A stretch of DNA of 64,000 nucleotides from Ligustrum vulgare (taxonomy: Eukaryota; Streptophyta; Magnoliopsida; Lamiales; Oleaceae). Of the stretch, positions 1 to 10,695 are shown one piece after another. A program made the translations under genes and the position numbers. How positions within the stretch are numbered: the stretch's first letter is position 1; each line of letters begins with the position of its first letter. Where the stretch lies: the NCBI GenBank assembly GCA_963555705.1, contig OY743169.1:5890014-5954013 (forward strand), read 5' to 3'. The notes below the pieces were generated by a model, which made no database searches, was not told where the DNA came from, and saw only the letters and a program-made list of their open reading frames with translations.

Positions 1-570
1 AAGTCCCCGAAATCACTTAATTTACAGCCCAAGGTCCATGTCCCCAAAAACATAATTTAAGCTAGGGTTTTGCTAAATCACTGTCACTCCATTGCCACAA
101 CCACCATCGCCCCTCGAATTCGACTCCACATCCTGCAACCTCACCAAGACTGTACCACCACCATCAACCTGCATAAATAGATCGTAGACAGGCAATCGTC
201 TTCACCAATCGCAAGATCTACTCCAACCAATACCATATATACATCGTCACCTCACCACCGCACTCCCCACCACGACCTCGCCACCGCTTGCACAGGAACC
301 TCACCATTTCACCACCTCCTCATAATATCGCACCTACACACATACCACAAATAATCCACCGTCGTTAGCTTTGGTACCACGCACCTGCAAACATATAGCA
401 ACACAACCACCACCACCACCACAAATCGCACCACCACACTTGCACACATACCATCGAAGTTGTCCTTGTAAACTTGATGACAATCAAATCCACCAAATTG
501 GCGACGATAGATCTGGGACGGGTGGGGTAACACGGGTGGTGGGAGAGAAGAAGGATAATAGCGTAGTGAT
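1..570. other. Unassigned C-rich flank of the Ty3 element
   Basis: I see no convincing gene. The stretch is rich in CAC/CCA triplets, much like the CAC-rich interior of the solo LTR around 7140-7500. It may therefore be half of another eroded LTR into which the Ty3 element inserted. The short ORFs on both strands are low-complexity (His/Pro/Thr or Val runs) and are probably not coding. Confidence 0.4.
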
Positions 571-591
571 GAGAGAGAGAGAGAGAGAGAG
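571..591. repeat. (GA)n microsatellite at left edge of Ty3 element
   Basis: A pure GA dinucleotide run directly abuts the left LTR end. A matching run (11419-11456) abuts the right LTR end, so the element appears to have inserted into a GA microsatellite. The 5-bp target duplication cannot be told apart from the repeat. Confidence 0.8.
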
Positions 592-1318
592 ATGCGAACC
601 CCTTTGATGATTAAACCAAAAATTCCCACAACAATATTTGTATCAACCCAAGAAAGCTAAAAATGGTAATAAATGAAGAATCTTGACCCAAGTTTAACCC
701 AACCAGAATTCTAAGGAAAGTTAACCCTAGCCCAATAGAAAGATTAAGATAAATACCAAGATTGTGTGGAATGAACAACAACAAATACACAAGATAAACT
801 CTCAATATATAAGTTGAAGAAAATTTCAAGAATAGTTACAAGGTAAAGAAAGGATGATACCTCTCTAAAATCTCTCAATGGAGTGTCTTCAATGCCAAAA
901 ACTAACTAGGGTTTTTTGAGCTATACAATATGTATACAAAGTAAAGAAGGAAAAGTTTGAGAAATTGCACAAAAAACCCCGCTATTTGAATTCGGGAAAT
1001 TTTCGGTCGACCGAAATGGCCTTTTCGGTCGTACAAAGCTCAGCCGAACCCGACTGAAGCTATCCCCAAGATCTCTGCAGAGTTTCGGTCGACCGGAGTG
1101 ACTTTCGGTCGACCGAAATGTCATGAGCTTCCAAAATTAGGCAATTGACCTCAATCTTGCTCTCTTCCGTGTGGACTTGATTTCGGAGCTTGAAAATGAG
1201 TCCCGCCATCGACTCTTGGACCTCTTTAGCCTTGGATCTTGTCATGGACCCCACTGGTAATCTTATCGAGGGTTGACTTGTTTGACTTGGACTCGATTGA
1301 CTCCCTTGATTCTCATCA
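592..1318 (-). repeat. 3' LTR of the Ty3 element
   Basis: The sequence from 592 to about 1318 matches 10696-11418 over nearly its whole length. The minus-strand start is TGATGAGAATC at 1318. The other end has lost the last bases of the expected CATCA, probably through erosion by the adjoining GA repeat. The C-terminal pol frame (1060-1491) enters this LTR. Dyad motifs TTTCGGTCGACCGAAA lie at 1000-1120. Confidence 0.85.
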
Positions 1319-4300
1319 TTCCCTCCCTCTTGAAAAGGATTCGACCTCGAATCTTCACCTACATCAAAAGGGGATAAGTCAGAGACATTAAAAGAAGCTG
1401 ATACACTGTACTCACCAGGGAGGTCAAGCTTATAGGCATTGTCATTAATTTTCTCGAGGATTTGGAAGGGGCCATCACCACGCGGTTGCAATTTTGATTT
1501 TCTTTAAGTTGGGAACCGCTCCTTCCTCAAATGTAACCATACCCAATCACCGACCTCGAATGTCAATCGCTTACTACCTTTGTTGGCACTGGAGGTATAT
1601 TGTTCATTCTTCTTCTCGATTTGGAATTTGACCTTCTCGTTGAGAGATTTTACGAACTCCGCTTTTCTCTTCCCATTTAAACTACTGCTTTCATCAATAG
1701 ACAAAGGAATTAAATCCAAAGGAGTTAAAGGGTTAAAACCATAAATAATCTCGAATGGAGAAAAAGAAGTAGTAGAATGAACACTTTGATTATATGCAAA
1801 TTCAACAAAAGGTAAACACTATTCCCAATTCTTCAAATTGCCCTTAAGGATAGTGCGAAGAAGTTGTGTTAAAGTTTTATTAACTACTTCGGTTTGACCA
1901 TCAGTTTGAGGGTGACACGTCGTAGAAAATAAAATTTTAGTCCCCAATTTTCCCCACAAAACCTTTCAAAAGTGGCTAAGGAATTTGACATCTCTATCCA
2001 ACACAATGCTTCTAGGAATCCCGTGGAGCCTCACCACTTCTTTAAAGAATAGGTCGGCTATGTGAGTGGCATCATCGATTTTATGACAAGCAAGGAAGTG
2101 TGTCATTTTACTAAATCGGTCAACTATCACAAAGATGGAATCACTCTCTTTCTTGGACCTAGGTAGACCTAAGATAAAATCTATAGAAATGTCGGTCCAC
2201 GGTTTACTAGGCACGGGTAGGGGTGTATATAATCCATGTGGTTCTACCTTGGACTTGGCCTTCCTACAAGTAATGCACCTAGAACAACTTCTCCCAAGGT
2301 CCCTCCTCATTTTAGGCCAAAAGAAATGTTCTTGCAAAATTTCCAAGGTCCTCCTCACCCCAAAGTGACCCATCAATCCCCTTCCATGGGCCTTCCTTAC
2401 CATCAACTCCCTCAATGAACAATTTGGCACACAAAGTTTACCTTCACGAAACAAAAACCCCTCATGCCTATAATATTTACCAACTGCAACCCTCTCACAT
2501 GATATAAATATACTAGCAAAATCCGCATCATGCGCATACAAGTCCTTAATGCTCTCAAAACCCAACAACTTAGCACTCAATGTAGTAATAGGAGCATACC
2601 TTCGAGAAATGGCGTCGGCTACCACATTCTCCTTACCTTGTTTGTATTTGATGACATAGGGAAAAGTTTTCATGTACTCCACCCATTTGGCATGCCTCTT
2701 GCTCAACTTCCCTTACCCCTTCAAGTGCTTCAATGACTCATGGTCGGTGTGGATGACGAACTCCCTAGGCCACAAGTAGTGGTGTCATGTCTCTAATGAT
2801 CTCACCAACGCATAGAGCTCCACTGAGCTTCTCACTAAAGTAGGAAATCGGCCTTTTTTCCTGCATCAAAATTGCTCCAATACCTGTGTCTGAAGCATCA
2901 CATTCAATCTCAAAAGTTTTGTCAAAATTAGGCAAGGATAAAATCGAGGCGGTGCACAATTTGTTCTTTATTTCATTAAATGCATTTTCTTGTGTGTCCC
3001 CCCATTTAAACTCAACATGCTTTTTGACAATCTCGGTAAGTGGTGAAGCTAGTGTGCTAAAATCCTTTACAAAACGTCGGTAAAAACTAGCTAACCTGTG
3101 AAAGCTTCTTACCTCGGTGACACTTGTGGGAGTGGGTCATTCCTTAATGGCTTTGATCTTCTCCTCATCGACCTATATCCCCTTAGTACTAACTACAATT
3201 CCAAGAAATACCACACTCTCCATGCAAAAATTACACTTGTTGAGGTTAGCATACAATTTTTCTTCTTTTAAAATCAAAAGTACACTCCTTAAGTGGTCAA
3301 TATGCTCATTCAAAGTCTTGCTATAAATCAAAATATCATCGAAGTAAACTACCACAAATTTCCCAATGAATGCATGCAAAACATAGTTCATTAATCTCAT
3401 AAAAGTGCTTGGTGCATTAGTGAGATCGAAGGGCATAACCAACCACTCATATAAACCATATTTAGTTTTAAAAGCGGTTTTCCATTCATTTACTTCTCTC
3501 ATCCTAATTTGGTGGTATCCACTTCTCAAGTCAATTTTGCTAAAAATGCAAGAACCATGCAATTCATCTAGCATATCATCTAACCTAAGAATGGGGTGTC
3601 GATACTTTACCATTATGTTGTTAATGGCTCGGCAATCAACGCACATTCTAAAGGTTTCATCCTTCTTGGGCACTAGTAGCACGAGAACGCCACAAGGATT
3701 CATGCTCTCACGAACATATCATTTGCTCATCAACTCCTCAACTTGTTTTTGCAGTTCCTTGGTCTATTCCGGATTTCTTCGGTACGCCGGTCTATTTGGA
3801 ATGACGGCTCCAGAAACGAAATCAATTTGATGCTCGATGCCCCTAATAGGTGAAAGTCCACTAGGCATCTCCTCGGGGAAAACATCTTTGAATTCCTACA
3901 ACAAAGAAGTAGCTAAAGTGGGGAGGGAAGTGTGAGGTTCATCAAGTGTAAGGAGAGACTCCTTATACACCATCAAAAGAATGGAATGATTTTCTTTTAA
4001 TGCTCTCTCCACATCACCTTTACTAGCATAAAAATTCATTTTTTGTTCAACATCTTTTGCCCTCTTTTTTTTTTTTTTCTTTCACTCCCTCATTTTTTTC
4101 ACCAGTTTTCTCCCCTCTTTTTTTTTCTTCACTTTCTTTTTGTCCTCCACTCAACTCCATCTTTTTCTTCTTCTTTCTTTTTCCTCCTCCTCCTCCCTCT
4201 TGAGTTTCAATTGGTCTTTATAAACTTCTTCCGGACTCAAAGGTAGGAGTGTTACGGGCTTCCCATTCATTTGGAAGCTATACCTATTTTTCCTACCATC

Positions 4301-5114
4301 ATGCAATACTCTCCTATCATATTGACATGGCCTACCCAATAATATATGTGTAGCTTGCATGGGAACCACATCACAAAGTACTTGATCTTCATATATCCCA
4401 ATGTTGAAAGTAAGTAGTACTTGTTTGCTTACCTTCAACTCACCATAATCACTCAACCATTGTAACTTATATGAACTAGGATGTAGCATTAAAGGTAATC
4501 CCAACCTCTTTACCATACTAGTGCTAGCAACATTTGTGCAACTTCCCCCATCAATGATGAGACTACAAGCTTTGTCCCTCACAAGACACCTAGTGTGGAA
4601 AATATTCTCCCTTTACTTGGCCGCCTCATCCACCTTGGTTTGAGTGTTGAAAGATCTAATGGTGACTAAAGACTTGGGTGGTCTAACAACTTTCTCCACC
4701 TCTTCTTCCTCGCGATCACTATCTCCTCCACATTGCACTCTCTCTTCGTCCTCCTCATCTTCCGAGTACCACTCCCCATTTTTAATAATCATCACCCTAT
4801 TGTTAGGGTACTCTCGAGAATAATGCCCCCGTCCTCTACATTTGAAGCATTCAATATCCCAACTCCTAGAAGTGGTAGGAACAACCTTTGGTTTATCCTT
4901 GATGAAACCCACTTCCTTCCCCTTGGAGGTTTCAATATTGTCTTTAAGTGGTTTTTTATCAACCTTTTCACTCCCCCCACTTAGACTTCCAATTGGAACT
5001 AGAACCCCCTAAAAATCTTTCTTGTCCCTTTCTTTTAAATTGGTCATTCTTCTTCAATTGAGCCTCCACTTTAATGGCCATGTGTACCAACTCCTCCATC
5101 TCCACATAATGGTG
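1060..5114 (-). pseudogene. Ty3/gypsy gag-pol remnant (zinc knuckle to integrase)
   Basis: Minus-strand reading frames give the normal Ty3 order. A CCHC zinc knuckle (CFKC...GHYS) lies in 4613-4912. An aspartic protease core with I-D-G-G lies in 4151-4582. Reverse transcriptase is in 3173-3703, with the YFDD catalytic box encoded at 3335-3346. RNase H is in 2765-2959, containing C-D-A-S-D-T-G. Integrase is in 1966-2706, with an HHCC zinc site and two of the three DDE acids visible (S-I-D-F and V-L-D-R-D); the third, downstream, is in a damaged part. The integrase tail is at 1060-1491, running into the 3' LTR. At least six stops or frame changes separate these blocks, so no polyprotein can be made. 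The remaining N-terminal gag lies beyond the nested insertions (9273-9378 and 10246-10681). Confidence 0.85.
1319..1331 (-). other. Polypurine tract of the Ty3 element
   Basis: On the minus strand the 13 bases before the 3' LTR read AAGAGGGAGGGAA and end directly against TGATG. This is the expected plus-strand priming site for an LTR retrotransposon. Confidence 0.75.
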
Positions 5115-5457
5115 TAATTTGTAGCGACCAAGAATTTTCCACGCATTTAATTATTATTTTAAAATCATTGAAAACTGTGCCGCTGTGATCTCACCCATTT
5201 TTAAGTTAACGTCACGACGCGTTCGTCTAGCCAAGTCAAGAATTTGTCAGGTCCATTCGATTTTAAATAAATTCCGAATTTTCAAAATTTTATTATTTTA
5301 ATTATTTATTTAAATTATTATTTTCAAAATCATTTTAAATTCCAAATTTCATCAATCTCATTTTATCAGTTTCATTCTTCCGACCCAGTTGATTTCGCGT
5401 GCGAATTTTTCTCGAACTACGTACAATGCTTGTCTAGATTTTCACACCACCAACCCT

Positions 5458-5741
5458 CATCCATCACATCAATCCAATACCATGCCATACCTAACTCTAT
5501 ATCACCTTCCCTCCCCAAACCCAACTCTCAACATCCTTCACCAACCCACTCCAATCTCAGCCCTCTCTCTCTCTCTCACTCTCACGACAATCCAACCTCA
5601 GTATTCTCCCCCAGCCCCATCTCCATTCCCAGCAACACTTCCAGCAACCAGCTCAATCAGCCAGGTAAACTCGAAAGCTCCAATCACCATTTGACTCATC
5701 ACCACTGCTTCCTCACAACACTGCACCAACCCAACCCATTC
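5458..5741 (+). repeat. Direct duplication flanking the TRIM, left copy
   Basis: About 285 bp here are repeated nearly identically at 6874-7161. The right copy has a slightly longer CT run. Both copies are solo-LTR sequence, and the TRIM lies exactly between them. Confidence 0.9.
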
Positions 5742-5976
5742 ACGCAGTGAAAATGCTTATCTCCCCATTCGGTTCGGCAAGTCGGCAACAGCTAGACGAT
5801 TGGCCTATTTTACCATGAAGTGCTCTAATGATATGATCATATTGCAGGTATTTCCCTTACATCCTACTCATTAGCGTGTGTGTGTGCCAGTTGTTCTGCC
5901 TTTCCGGCCAATGAATGAGAGGTAAGCTACCTAGAGGCGAGAAACCTTGGGAGCTGAACCTGCGATCCGTGAAAGT
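5740..5976 (+). repeat. TRIM LTR copy a (inverted)
   Basis: This copy starts TCACGCAGTGAAAATG (the leading TG is missing) and ends GATCCGTGAAAGT. It matches the reverse complement of 6630-6871. Confidence 0.85.
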
Positions 5977-5979
5977 ACT

Positions 5980-6150
5980 GGCCGGCAAGGCAGAACAACT
6001 GGCACACACACACGCTGATGAGTAGGATGTAAGGGAAATACCTGCAATATGATCATATCATTAGAGCACTTCATGGTAAATAGGCCAACGGCCTAGCTGT
6101 TGCCGACTTTCCGAACCGAATGGGGAGATAAGCATTTTCACCGCGTGACA
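5980..6150 (-). repeat. TRIM LTR copy b, 3'-truncated
   Basis: On the minus strand this begins TGTCACGCGGTG directly after the polypurine tract. It stops at GCCGGCC, where the inverted copy joins. Confidence 0.8.
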
Positions 6151-6617
6151 TTCTCCCCCATTCGAATCCGCTTACGTCCTCGTAGCGGGAAGTGAGCTTA
6201 GCATCAACACGCACTCCTCAATTGCAGAATTAAACGACACCATCCCCTCATGGACGAGCATTCATACGGTGGTCCTCCCACACTTGCCCGCTGTAACTCG
6301 TACATACCGCCTCCGACACCAACCTTCACCATCTGCCCCCATAAGCAGTAGTTCTTCGGTGGACGACCTCCAGCCGCAGCGCCTCCAGCACATGTCGAAG
6401 CACATACCCACTACATTCTCGTAGGCCCTGCAAAATTCGCTCCTCAAAACTCCTTCAAAAGCAATCGCGCAACGCTGCCCAGCACACCCATCTTCCCTAC
6501 AGCTTCCTTCTTCGTGTTCCGCGTGCTTGCCGACACGATCCGTGGCCCAAAATCTTTTCTCCGCGAGAATTCATGTCATTGATCTCCACAAGACCAACAA
6601 CACATTCAAGCGGTCCC

Positions 6618-6629
6618 GCTCTGATACCA
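6618..6629 (-). other. TRIM primer-binding site (tRNA-iMet type)
   Basis: The minus strand reads TGGTATCAGAGC, the standard plant initiator-methionine tRNA primer site, directly inside the 5' LTR. Confidence 0.85.
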
Positions 6630-6871
6630 ACTTTCACGGATCGCAGGTTCAGCTCCCGAGGTTTCTCGCCTCTAGGTAGCTTACCTCTCATTCATGGCCG
6701 GTAAGGCAGAACAACTTGCACACACACACACACGCTGATGAGTAGGATGTAAGGGAAATACCTGCAATATGATCATATCATTAGAGCACTTCATGGTAAA
6801 ATAGGCCAACCGCCTAACTGTTGCCGACTTGTCGAACCGAATGGGGAGATAAGCATTTTCACTGCGTGACA
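6630..6871 (-). repeat. TRIM LTR copy c (5' LTR)
   Basis: This is the full copy, beginning TGTCACGCAGTG on the minus strand. It adjoins the primer site. Confidence 0.85.
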
Positions 6872-6873
6872 CC

Positions 6874-7161
6874 CATCCATCACATCAATCCAATACCATG
6901 CCATACCTAACTCTATATCACCTTCCCTCCCCAAACCCAACTCTCAGCATCCTTCACCAACCCACTCCAATCTCAGCCCTCTCTCTCTCTCTCTCTCACT
7001 CTCACGACAATCCAACCTCAGTATTCTCCCCCAGCCCCATCTCCATTCCCAGCAACACTTCCAGCAATCAGCTCAATCAGCCAGGTAAACTCGAAAGCTC
7101 CAATCACCATTTGAATCATCACTACTGCTTCCTCACAACACTGCACCAACCCAACCCATTC
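6874..7161 (+). repeat. Direct duplication flanking the TRIM, right copy
   Basis: This is the second copy of 5458-5741. After it the solo-LTR sequence continues uniquely into a CAC/CAT-rich stretch. Confidence 0.9.
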
Positions 7162-7789
7162 CATCGGCATCATCATCACCACCTAAAACCACAACCCACC
7201 TGCAGCAAAACTTCCATCATCACCACCTCAATCACCACTGCCAAACCACACCCAACTCACCTCCTTCACCATCATCATCATCGTCTCATAGCCACCACCG
7301 CACGCAGCCAACCACTCACCTCCAAACCATCTTCAGCACAACCTCAACCTCACTGCCCATTTCGTAGTTCCCCATTTTGAGCCCAATCTCATTCGAACCA
7401 TCATCACCACAACCAAACCACTACCTATTTTCGAACTAACCACCAACCACACTCCTCCACGGCCCTCTCCAATTCCCCATCAATAAGCCAAAATCCAACC
7501 CTAAACCAAGAAATAGAAGAAGTCTAGAACCTTACCTTGACCGCCGGACCCATATTCACCGGAAATCGACCCACCTTTAGCCTCGATTTTGACACCCAAT
7601 CTCGCACCAAACTCACTCAAACCTGGACCCCTCCTTGGCCGCCTCTCGCCACCACCCTGCGGCGGCGTTCCGCCGGCCAAACTCCGACTGTGGCGCCGGG
7701 TGGAAGAGGGGCTCGCCGCCGCTGCTCTCTCTCAGTTTCAGAGAGAGAGATGATATGTATGTATCTATCACGTTGTATATTTTAGTCCC

Positions 7790-8340
7790 TAACTTTCAAA
7801 ATTTCTTATTTTTGTCCCTGTTAGTTTAAAATGATTTATTTTAGCACTTGAAGTTTTAAATTATTTTAAGACAGTCCCTACAGACTTAATTCATTTGATT
7901 TTAAGCCCCAAGTTTGTAAAATGATTTAAATCGGTCCCTATAATTTTAAAACCTATCATTTCAGCCCCTTAAGTTCCAAATGATTTTAATAAGCCCTACA
8001 TTTTTTAAATCACTTATTTCAAGCCCCACAATTTAATATTCATTTTGAGCTTCGACCCAACTTTTGAAAATTTACATTTTAGTCCCTCAAGTTTGAAAAG
8101 TATTTATTTTAGTCCATCAACTTTCAAAGTATTCATTTTAATCCCTCAGCTTTCAAATTATTCATTTTAATCCCTCAACTTTCAAATTATTCATTTTAGC
8201 CCCTCAACTTTCAAATTATCATTTTAGTCCCTCAACTTTCAAAGTATTCATTTTAGTCCTTCAACTTTCAAATTACTCATTTTAGCCCCTCAACTTTCAA
8301 ATCATCAATTTCAGTCCTCAAATTGTAAATTATCATTTTT
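7790..8340 (+). repeat. Degenerate ~32-35 bp tandem repeat (TTTTAGTCCCTCAACTTTCA)
   Basis: The phrase TTTTAGTCCCTCAACTTTCA with an AT spacer recurs about nine times, best ordered from 8080 to 8310. More diverged copies reach back to about 7790. The array lies inside the solo LTR and has no coding potential. Confidence 0.85.
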
Positions 8341-8689
8341 AAAGTACAAATTTCAAAAGACTAATTTAACTTACTTTCTAATTGGCTAAGCGTACAGAGA
8401 TTTAAAGGATTGAAGTCGTTTCCCGCTCAACTTTGCACTCGTCAAATTTAAGGTAGACTCGCCCCTATTAATTGATTTAAATTATGATTGCATGTGAATG
8501 TGTATATTATGTGACTTATGTGAAAGTCATTTTTTTATGAAAAGAGACGAGAATGTATTTCTTCGAAAATATTTATGTTAAGATGAGAATATATTTCTTA
8601 TGAAATATTTATGTTGTTATGCTTGTCATAACTTATGTGCTTTTATGCATGAGAAAGAAAGAAGAGAATATCTTGCAAGATAAATGATG

Positions 8690-8845
8690 ATGTTATGCAT
8701 AACTTACGTGCCTTAAGTGCACGAGACGAAACTACCCACACCCGATGATTTTAAAGAGCCTGTGATTTTTCAAAGAGAACCCATGTGCTTTAATGTAAAA
8801 GAAGAGACTACCCACACCCTATGTTTCTAAAGAGCCTGCATTTAT
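8690..8845 (+). repeat. Two-copy repeat with ACTACCCACACC core
   Basis: Two related units of about 80-95 bp each contain GACTACCCACACC-like and TAAAGAGCCTG phrases. They lie in the distal part of the solo LTR. Confidence 0.6.
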
Positions 8846-9382
8846 GTGTTCAATTATATTGTAAATTAATTAATTGACAATGAGTCTACTGAGTATTTCC
8901 ATGAAATGCTCATGTCTATTTTTAACAACATTTGCAGATTTCGGATAAGGTGGCCAATGATGGATGATAGTGGCAATAGTCGTTAAATAATTGAGAATCT
9001 TATTTTGATGATCCATATTTTTAAACCTCGACTATTTTTGAGATTTTCAATTATTTGAGAAATTATGGCATTGCCGAATGTTTTGTATTATTAATGGCTC
9101 GATTCGTTATTTTGAATTATTTCATAAATGTTCTCGAATTTTATCGACCATTACAGTTGATTTAATGTTGCTAATAACGGATTTCAGTGATTTCTTCCGC
9201 TAGAATATTATTTTAAAATTTAGACCAGAAAATGACATGGTAAACCGGGTATTTAGAACTCGGGGCGCTACATAATTCCACCACATTGGCTATCTCCATA
9301 TTCAATCCACTCATAAATCGAGCCATAGTGGCTTCTCTATCCTCCTCTATCTTAGCCCTCATCAAGGCCTTCTCCAACTGAT

Positions 9383-9631
9383 GTGATCCAGATCACGAAT
9401 AGAAGTGCGTACAAAGATTCGTTGATAATCAAAGGGGGACCAATGACTCGATTACAAACGAAGAGGGCCAACGAAGCGATGGACAAGCTAGTACAAGAAA
9501 TAATAGCCAAAACAATGTTCGTGTCAACAAAAGAAGCAAGTTCCATTTTGGGACCTAGCCAAGACGACGAGTGGATCAACCTCATTCAAGTCGCCGAAGG
9601 AAATTTTGAAGTTTCCAAGTTACAGCCGTAA
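9383..9631 (+). pseudogene. Pol C-terminal tail encoded inside the solo LTR
   Basis: This 82-residue frame carries G-G-P-M-T-R-L-Q-T-K-R near residues 18-28 and then an acidic/helical tail. It corresponds to the end of a Ty3 polyprotein that overlaps its 3' LTR. The rest of pol is absent because only the LTR survives. Confidence 0.6.
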
Positions 9632-9852
9632 CATATTTTTCTTACGGCTGTAACGAGCTCACTGCTAAAATTGATATTTCAAGGAATTAGGAATTACGGC
9701 CGTAATTACTGAATGTCACGGTCGTAATGAAGGCGCTGCTCAAAACTGGATTTTGGACTTACGGCCGTAAGTCATAGTGTCACGGCCGTAAATGTGAATC
9801 AGTAACCAGGTTACGGCCGTAAAGAATAAGGTCATGGCCGTAAATTTCAATA
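9622..9852. repeat. Array of TTACGGCCGTAA palindromes
   Basis: About eight to nine full or near copies of the 12-bp dyad TTACGGCCGTAA occur at irregular 15-45 bp spacing. Variants include TTACGGCTGTAA and TCACGGTCGTAA. The array starts right after the pol-tail ORF. Confidence 0.85.
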
Positions 9853-10245
9853 CGCGTAATTTTTATATTTTTATTTCTTTCCATATTTTTAGCAATTTCT
9901 TTCTTAGTTTAATTAGAACTCTTAGACCAGATTTTGACCCTATTTATAGGGATGTAATTTTCATTATTGAGGAAGACAATTATTGATATTATTGTGAGGC
10001 AAATTGCTTTCAAACTTCGTTCTTCATTGAACACAATTCGAACTTGCGAGTTATTCTTGTTTGTTCAAATCTCGGTGAGAATTAATATTGCTTGTGATCA
10101 AGAGGTCAATACATCCCTATGATTGTATTTGTTGTTTGGTTCAATTAATTTTAATTGAATCCATAAATCGTGATTTCTTGGCGTTCTTGGGTCGATTCAA
10201 TATTTTGTGGGTTGCGTAGCTACAATTGCTACGTGGTTTGCATCA

Positions 10246-10681
10246 CCAACTCTTTATAATAATCTTCAACCCCTTTAGTTCATTGAGTAAGAGTTTGTAA
10301 CATTTGATAGAGCTCCCTATAGTAGTGACTTGGTACAAATTTTTTCCTCAAAAGACTCTTCAATTCATCCCAAATATCCACACTACCCTCTAGATTCATT
10401 CTCCTAGTGAGCAACAAATTATCCCACCAAACTAAGGCATAGTCGGTAAACTCCACTATCGCTAACTTAACCTTTTTATGTGTTTGTTCAAATTTAACCC
10501 CAACAACTTTTCAAATTGATAATAACAACAATGCCCAATATGTAGAAATTATGAAATATTCATGGGCATTCACAATTTCCAATTTTTCTCAATTTTTTTC
10601 GTTTTTTCGTTTTTTTTTTTTTTTGAATAGCAAGAACAACAAGAAGAAATGTAAAGATATGATTACCAATTTTAGAGACAA
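10246..10681 (-). pseudogene. N-terminal gag and leader remnant of the Ty3 element
   Basis: Between the CCAAC duplication and the primer site the minus strand holds the rest of gag and the untranslated leader. No long frame survives. A poly-T run lies around 10600-10624. Confidence 0.5.
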
Positions 10682-10693
10682 GCTCTGATACCA
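10682..10693 (-). other. Primer-binding site of the Ty3 element (tRNA-iMet type)
   Basis: The minus strand reads TGGTATCAGAGC two bases inside the 5' LTR end (CATCA). Confidence 0.85.
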
Positions 10694-10695
10694 AA

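Larger units (their letters stand above)
5740..6871 (-). mobile_element. TRIM-like mini LTR retrotransposon with an extra inverted LTR
   Basis: On the minus strand, a 5' LTR (6630-6871) starts TGTCACGCAGTG. It is followed by a tRNA-iMet primer site (6618-6629, TGGTATCAGAGC), a roughly 450-bp non-coding interior, and a polypurine tract (6151-6163, GAATGGGGGAGAA). A second LTR copy (5980-6150) follows but lacks its last ~70 bp. A third LTR copy (5740-5976) in the opposite orientation adjoins the truncated one, so the whole unit looks as if it has long terminal inverted repeats. No gag or pol is present; a 61-codon ORF at 6262-6447 has no recognisable domain. Size and parts fit TRIM elements. 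Confidence 0.75.
5120..9272. mobile_element. Solo LTR, 4.15 kb with internal TRIM insertion, duplication TAATT
   Basis: The element begins TGTAGCG and ends CGCTACA, a perfect 7-bp terminal inverted repeat of the TG...CA type. TAATT is duplicated at 5115-5119 and 9273-9277, and removing the insert restores gag continuity. No primer site, polypurine tract or pol was found, so it is a solo LTR. Subtracting the TRIM and its flanking duplication leaves about 2.7 kb, close to the solo LTR at 41024-43734. Contents in order: AT-rich start, CT/CAC-rich part, TRIM, CAC-rich part, a G+C-rich patch near 7540-7740, tandem repeats, and a sub-terminal region with the phrase CTACTGAGTATTTCCATG. It is probably Ty3-type; the lineage is unknown. 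Confidence 0.85.
9379..10245 (+). mobile_element. Solo LTR, 867 bp, TGATG...CATCA, duplication CCAAC
   Basis: The ends are TGATGTGATCC and GGTTTGCATCA, with CCAAC duplicated at 9374-9378 and 10246-10250. The LTR is on the plus strand, opposite to the host element. It includes an 82-codon ORF (9383-9631) holding a G-G-P-M-T-R-L-Q-T-K-R motif. This is the same kind of pol tail seen in the host element's LTR, so the family is probably a CRM-like relative. The ORF is followed by an array of TTACGGCCGTAA dyads. A plausible TATA region (CCTATTTATAGGG) lies near 9947. Confidence 0.85.

Noticed and set aside
5740..6871. DNA transposon with ~240-bp terminal inverted repeats
   Set aside because: The presence of a tRNA-iMet primer site and a polypurine tract abutting LTR copies shows a TRIM-type retroelement; the inverted look comes from an extra LTR copy.
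5389..7380. His/Pro/Ser-rich ORFs (5389-5750, 6898-7380)
   Set aside because: They lie in CT/CAC-rich solo-LTR sequence, are partly duplicates of each other and have no family features.
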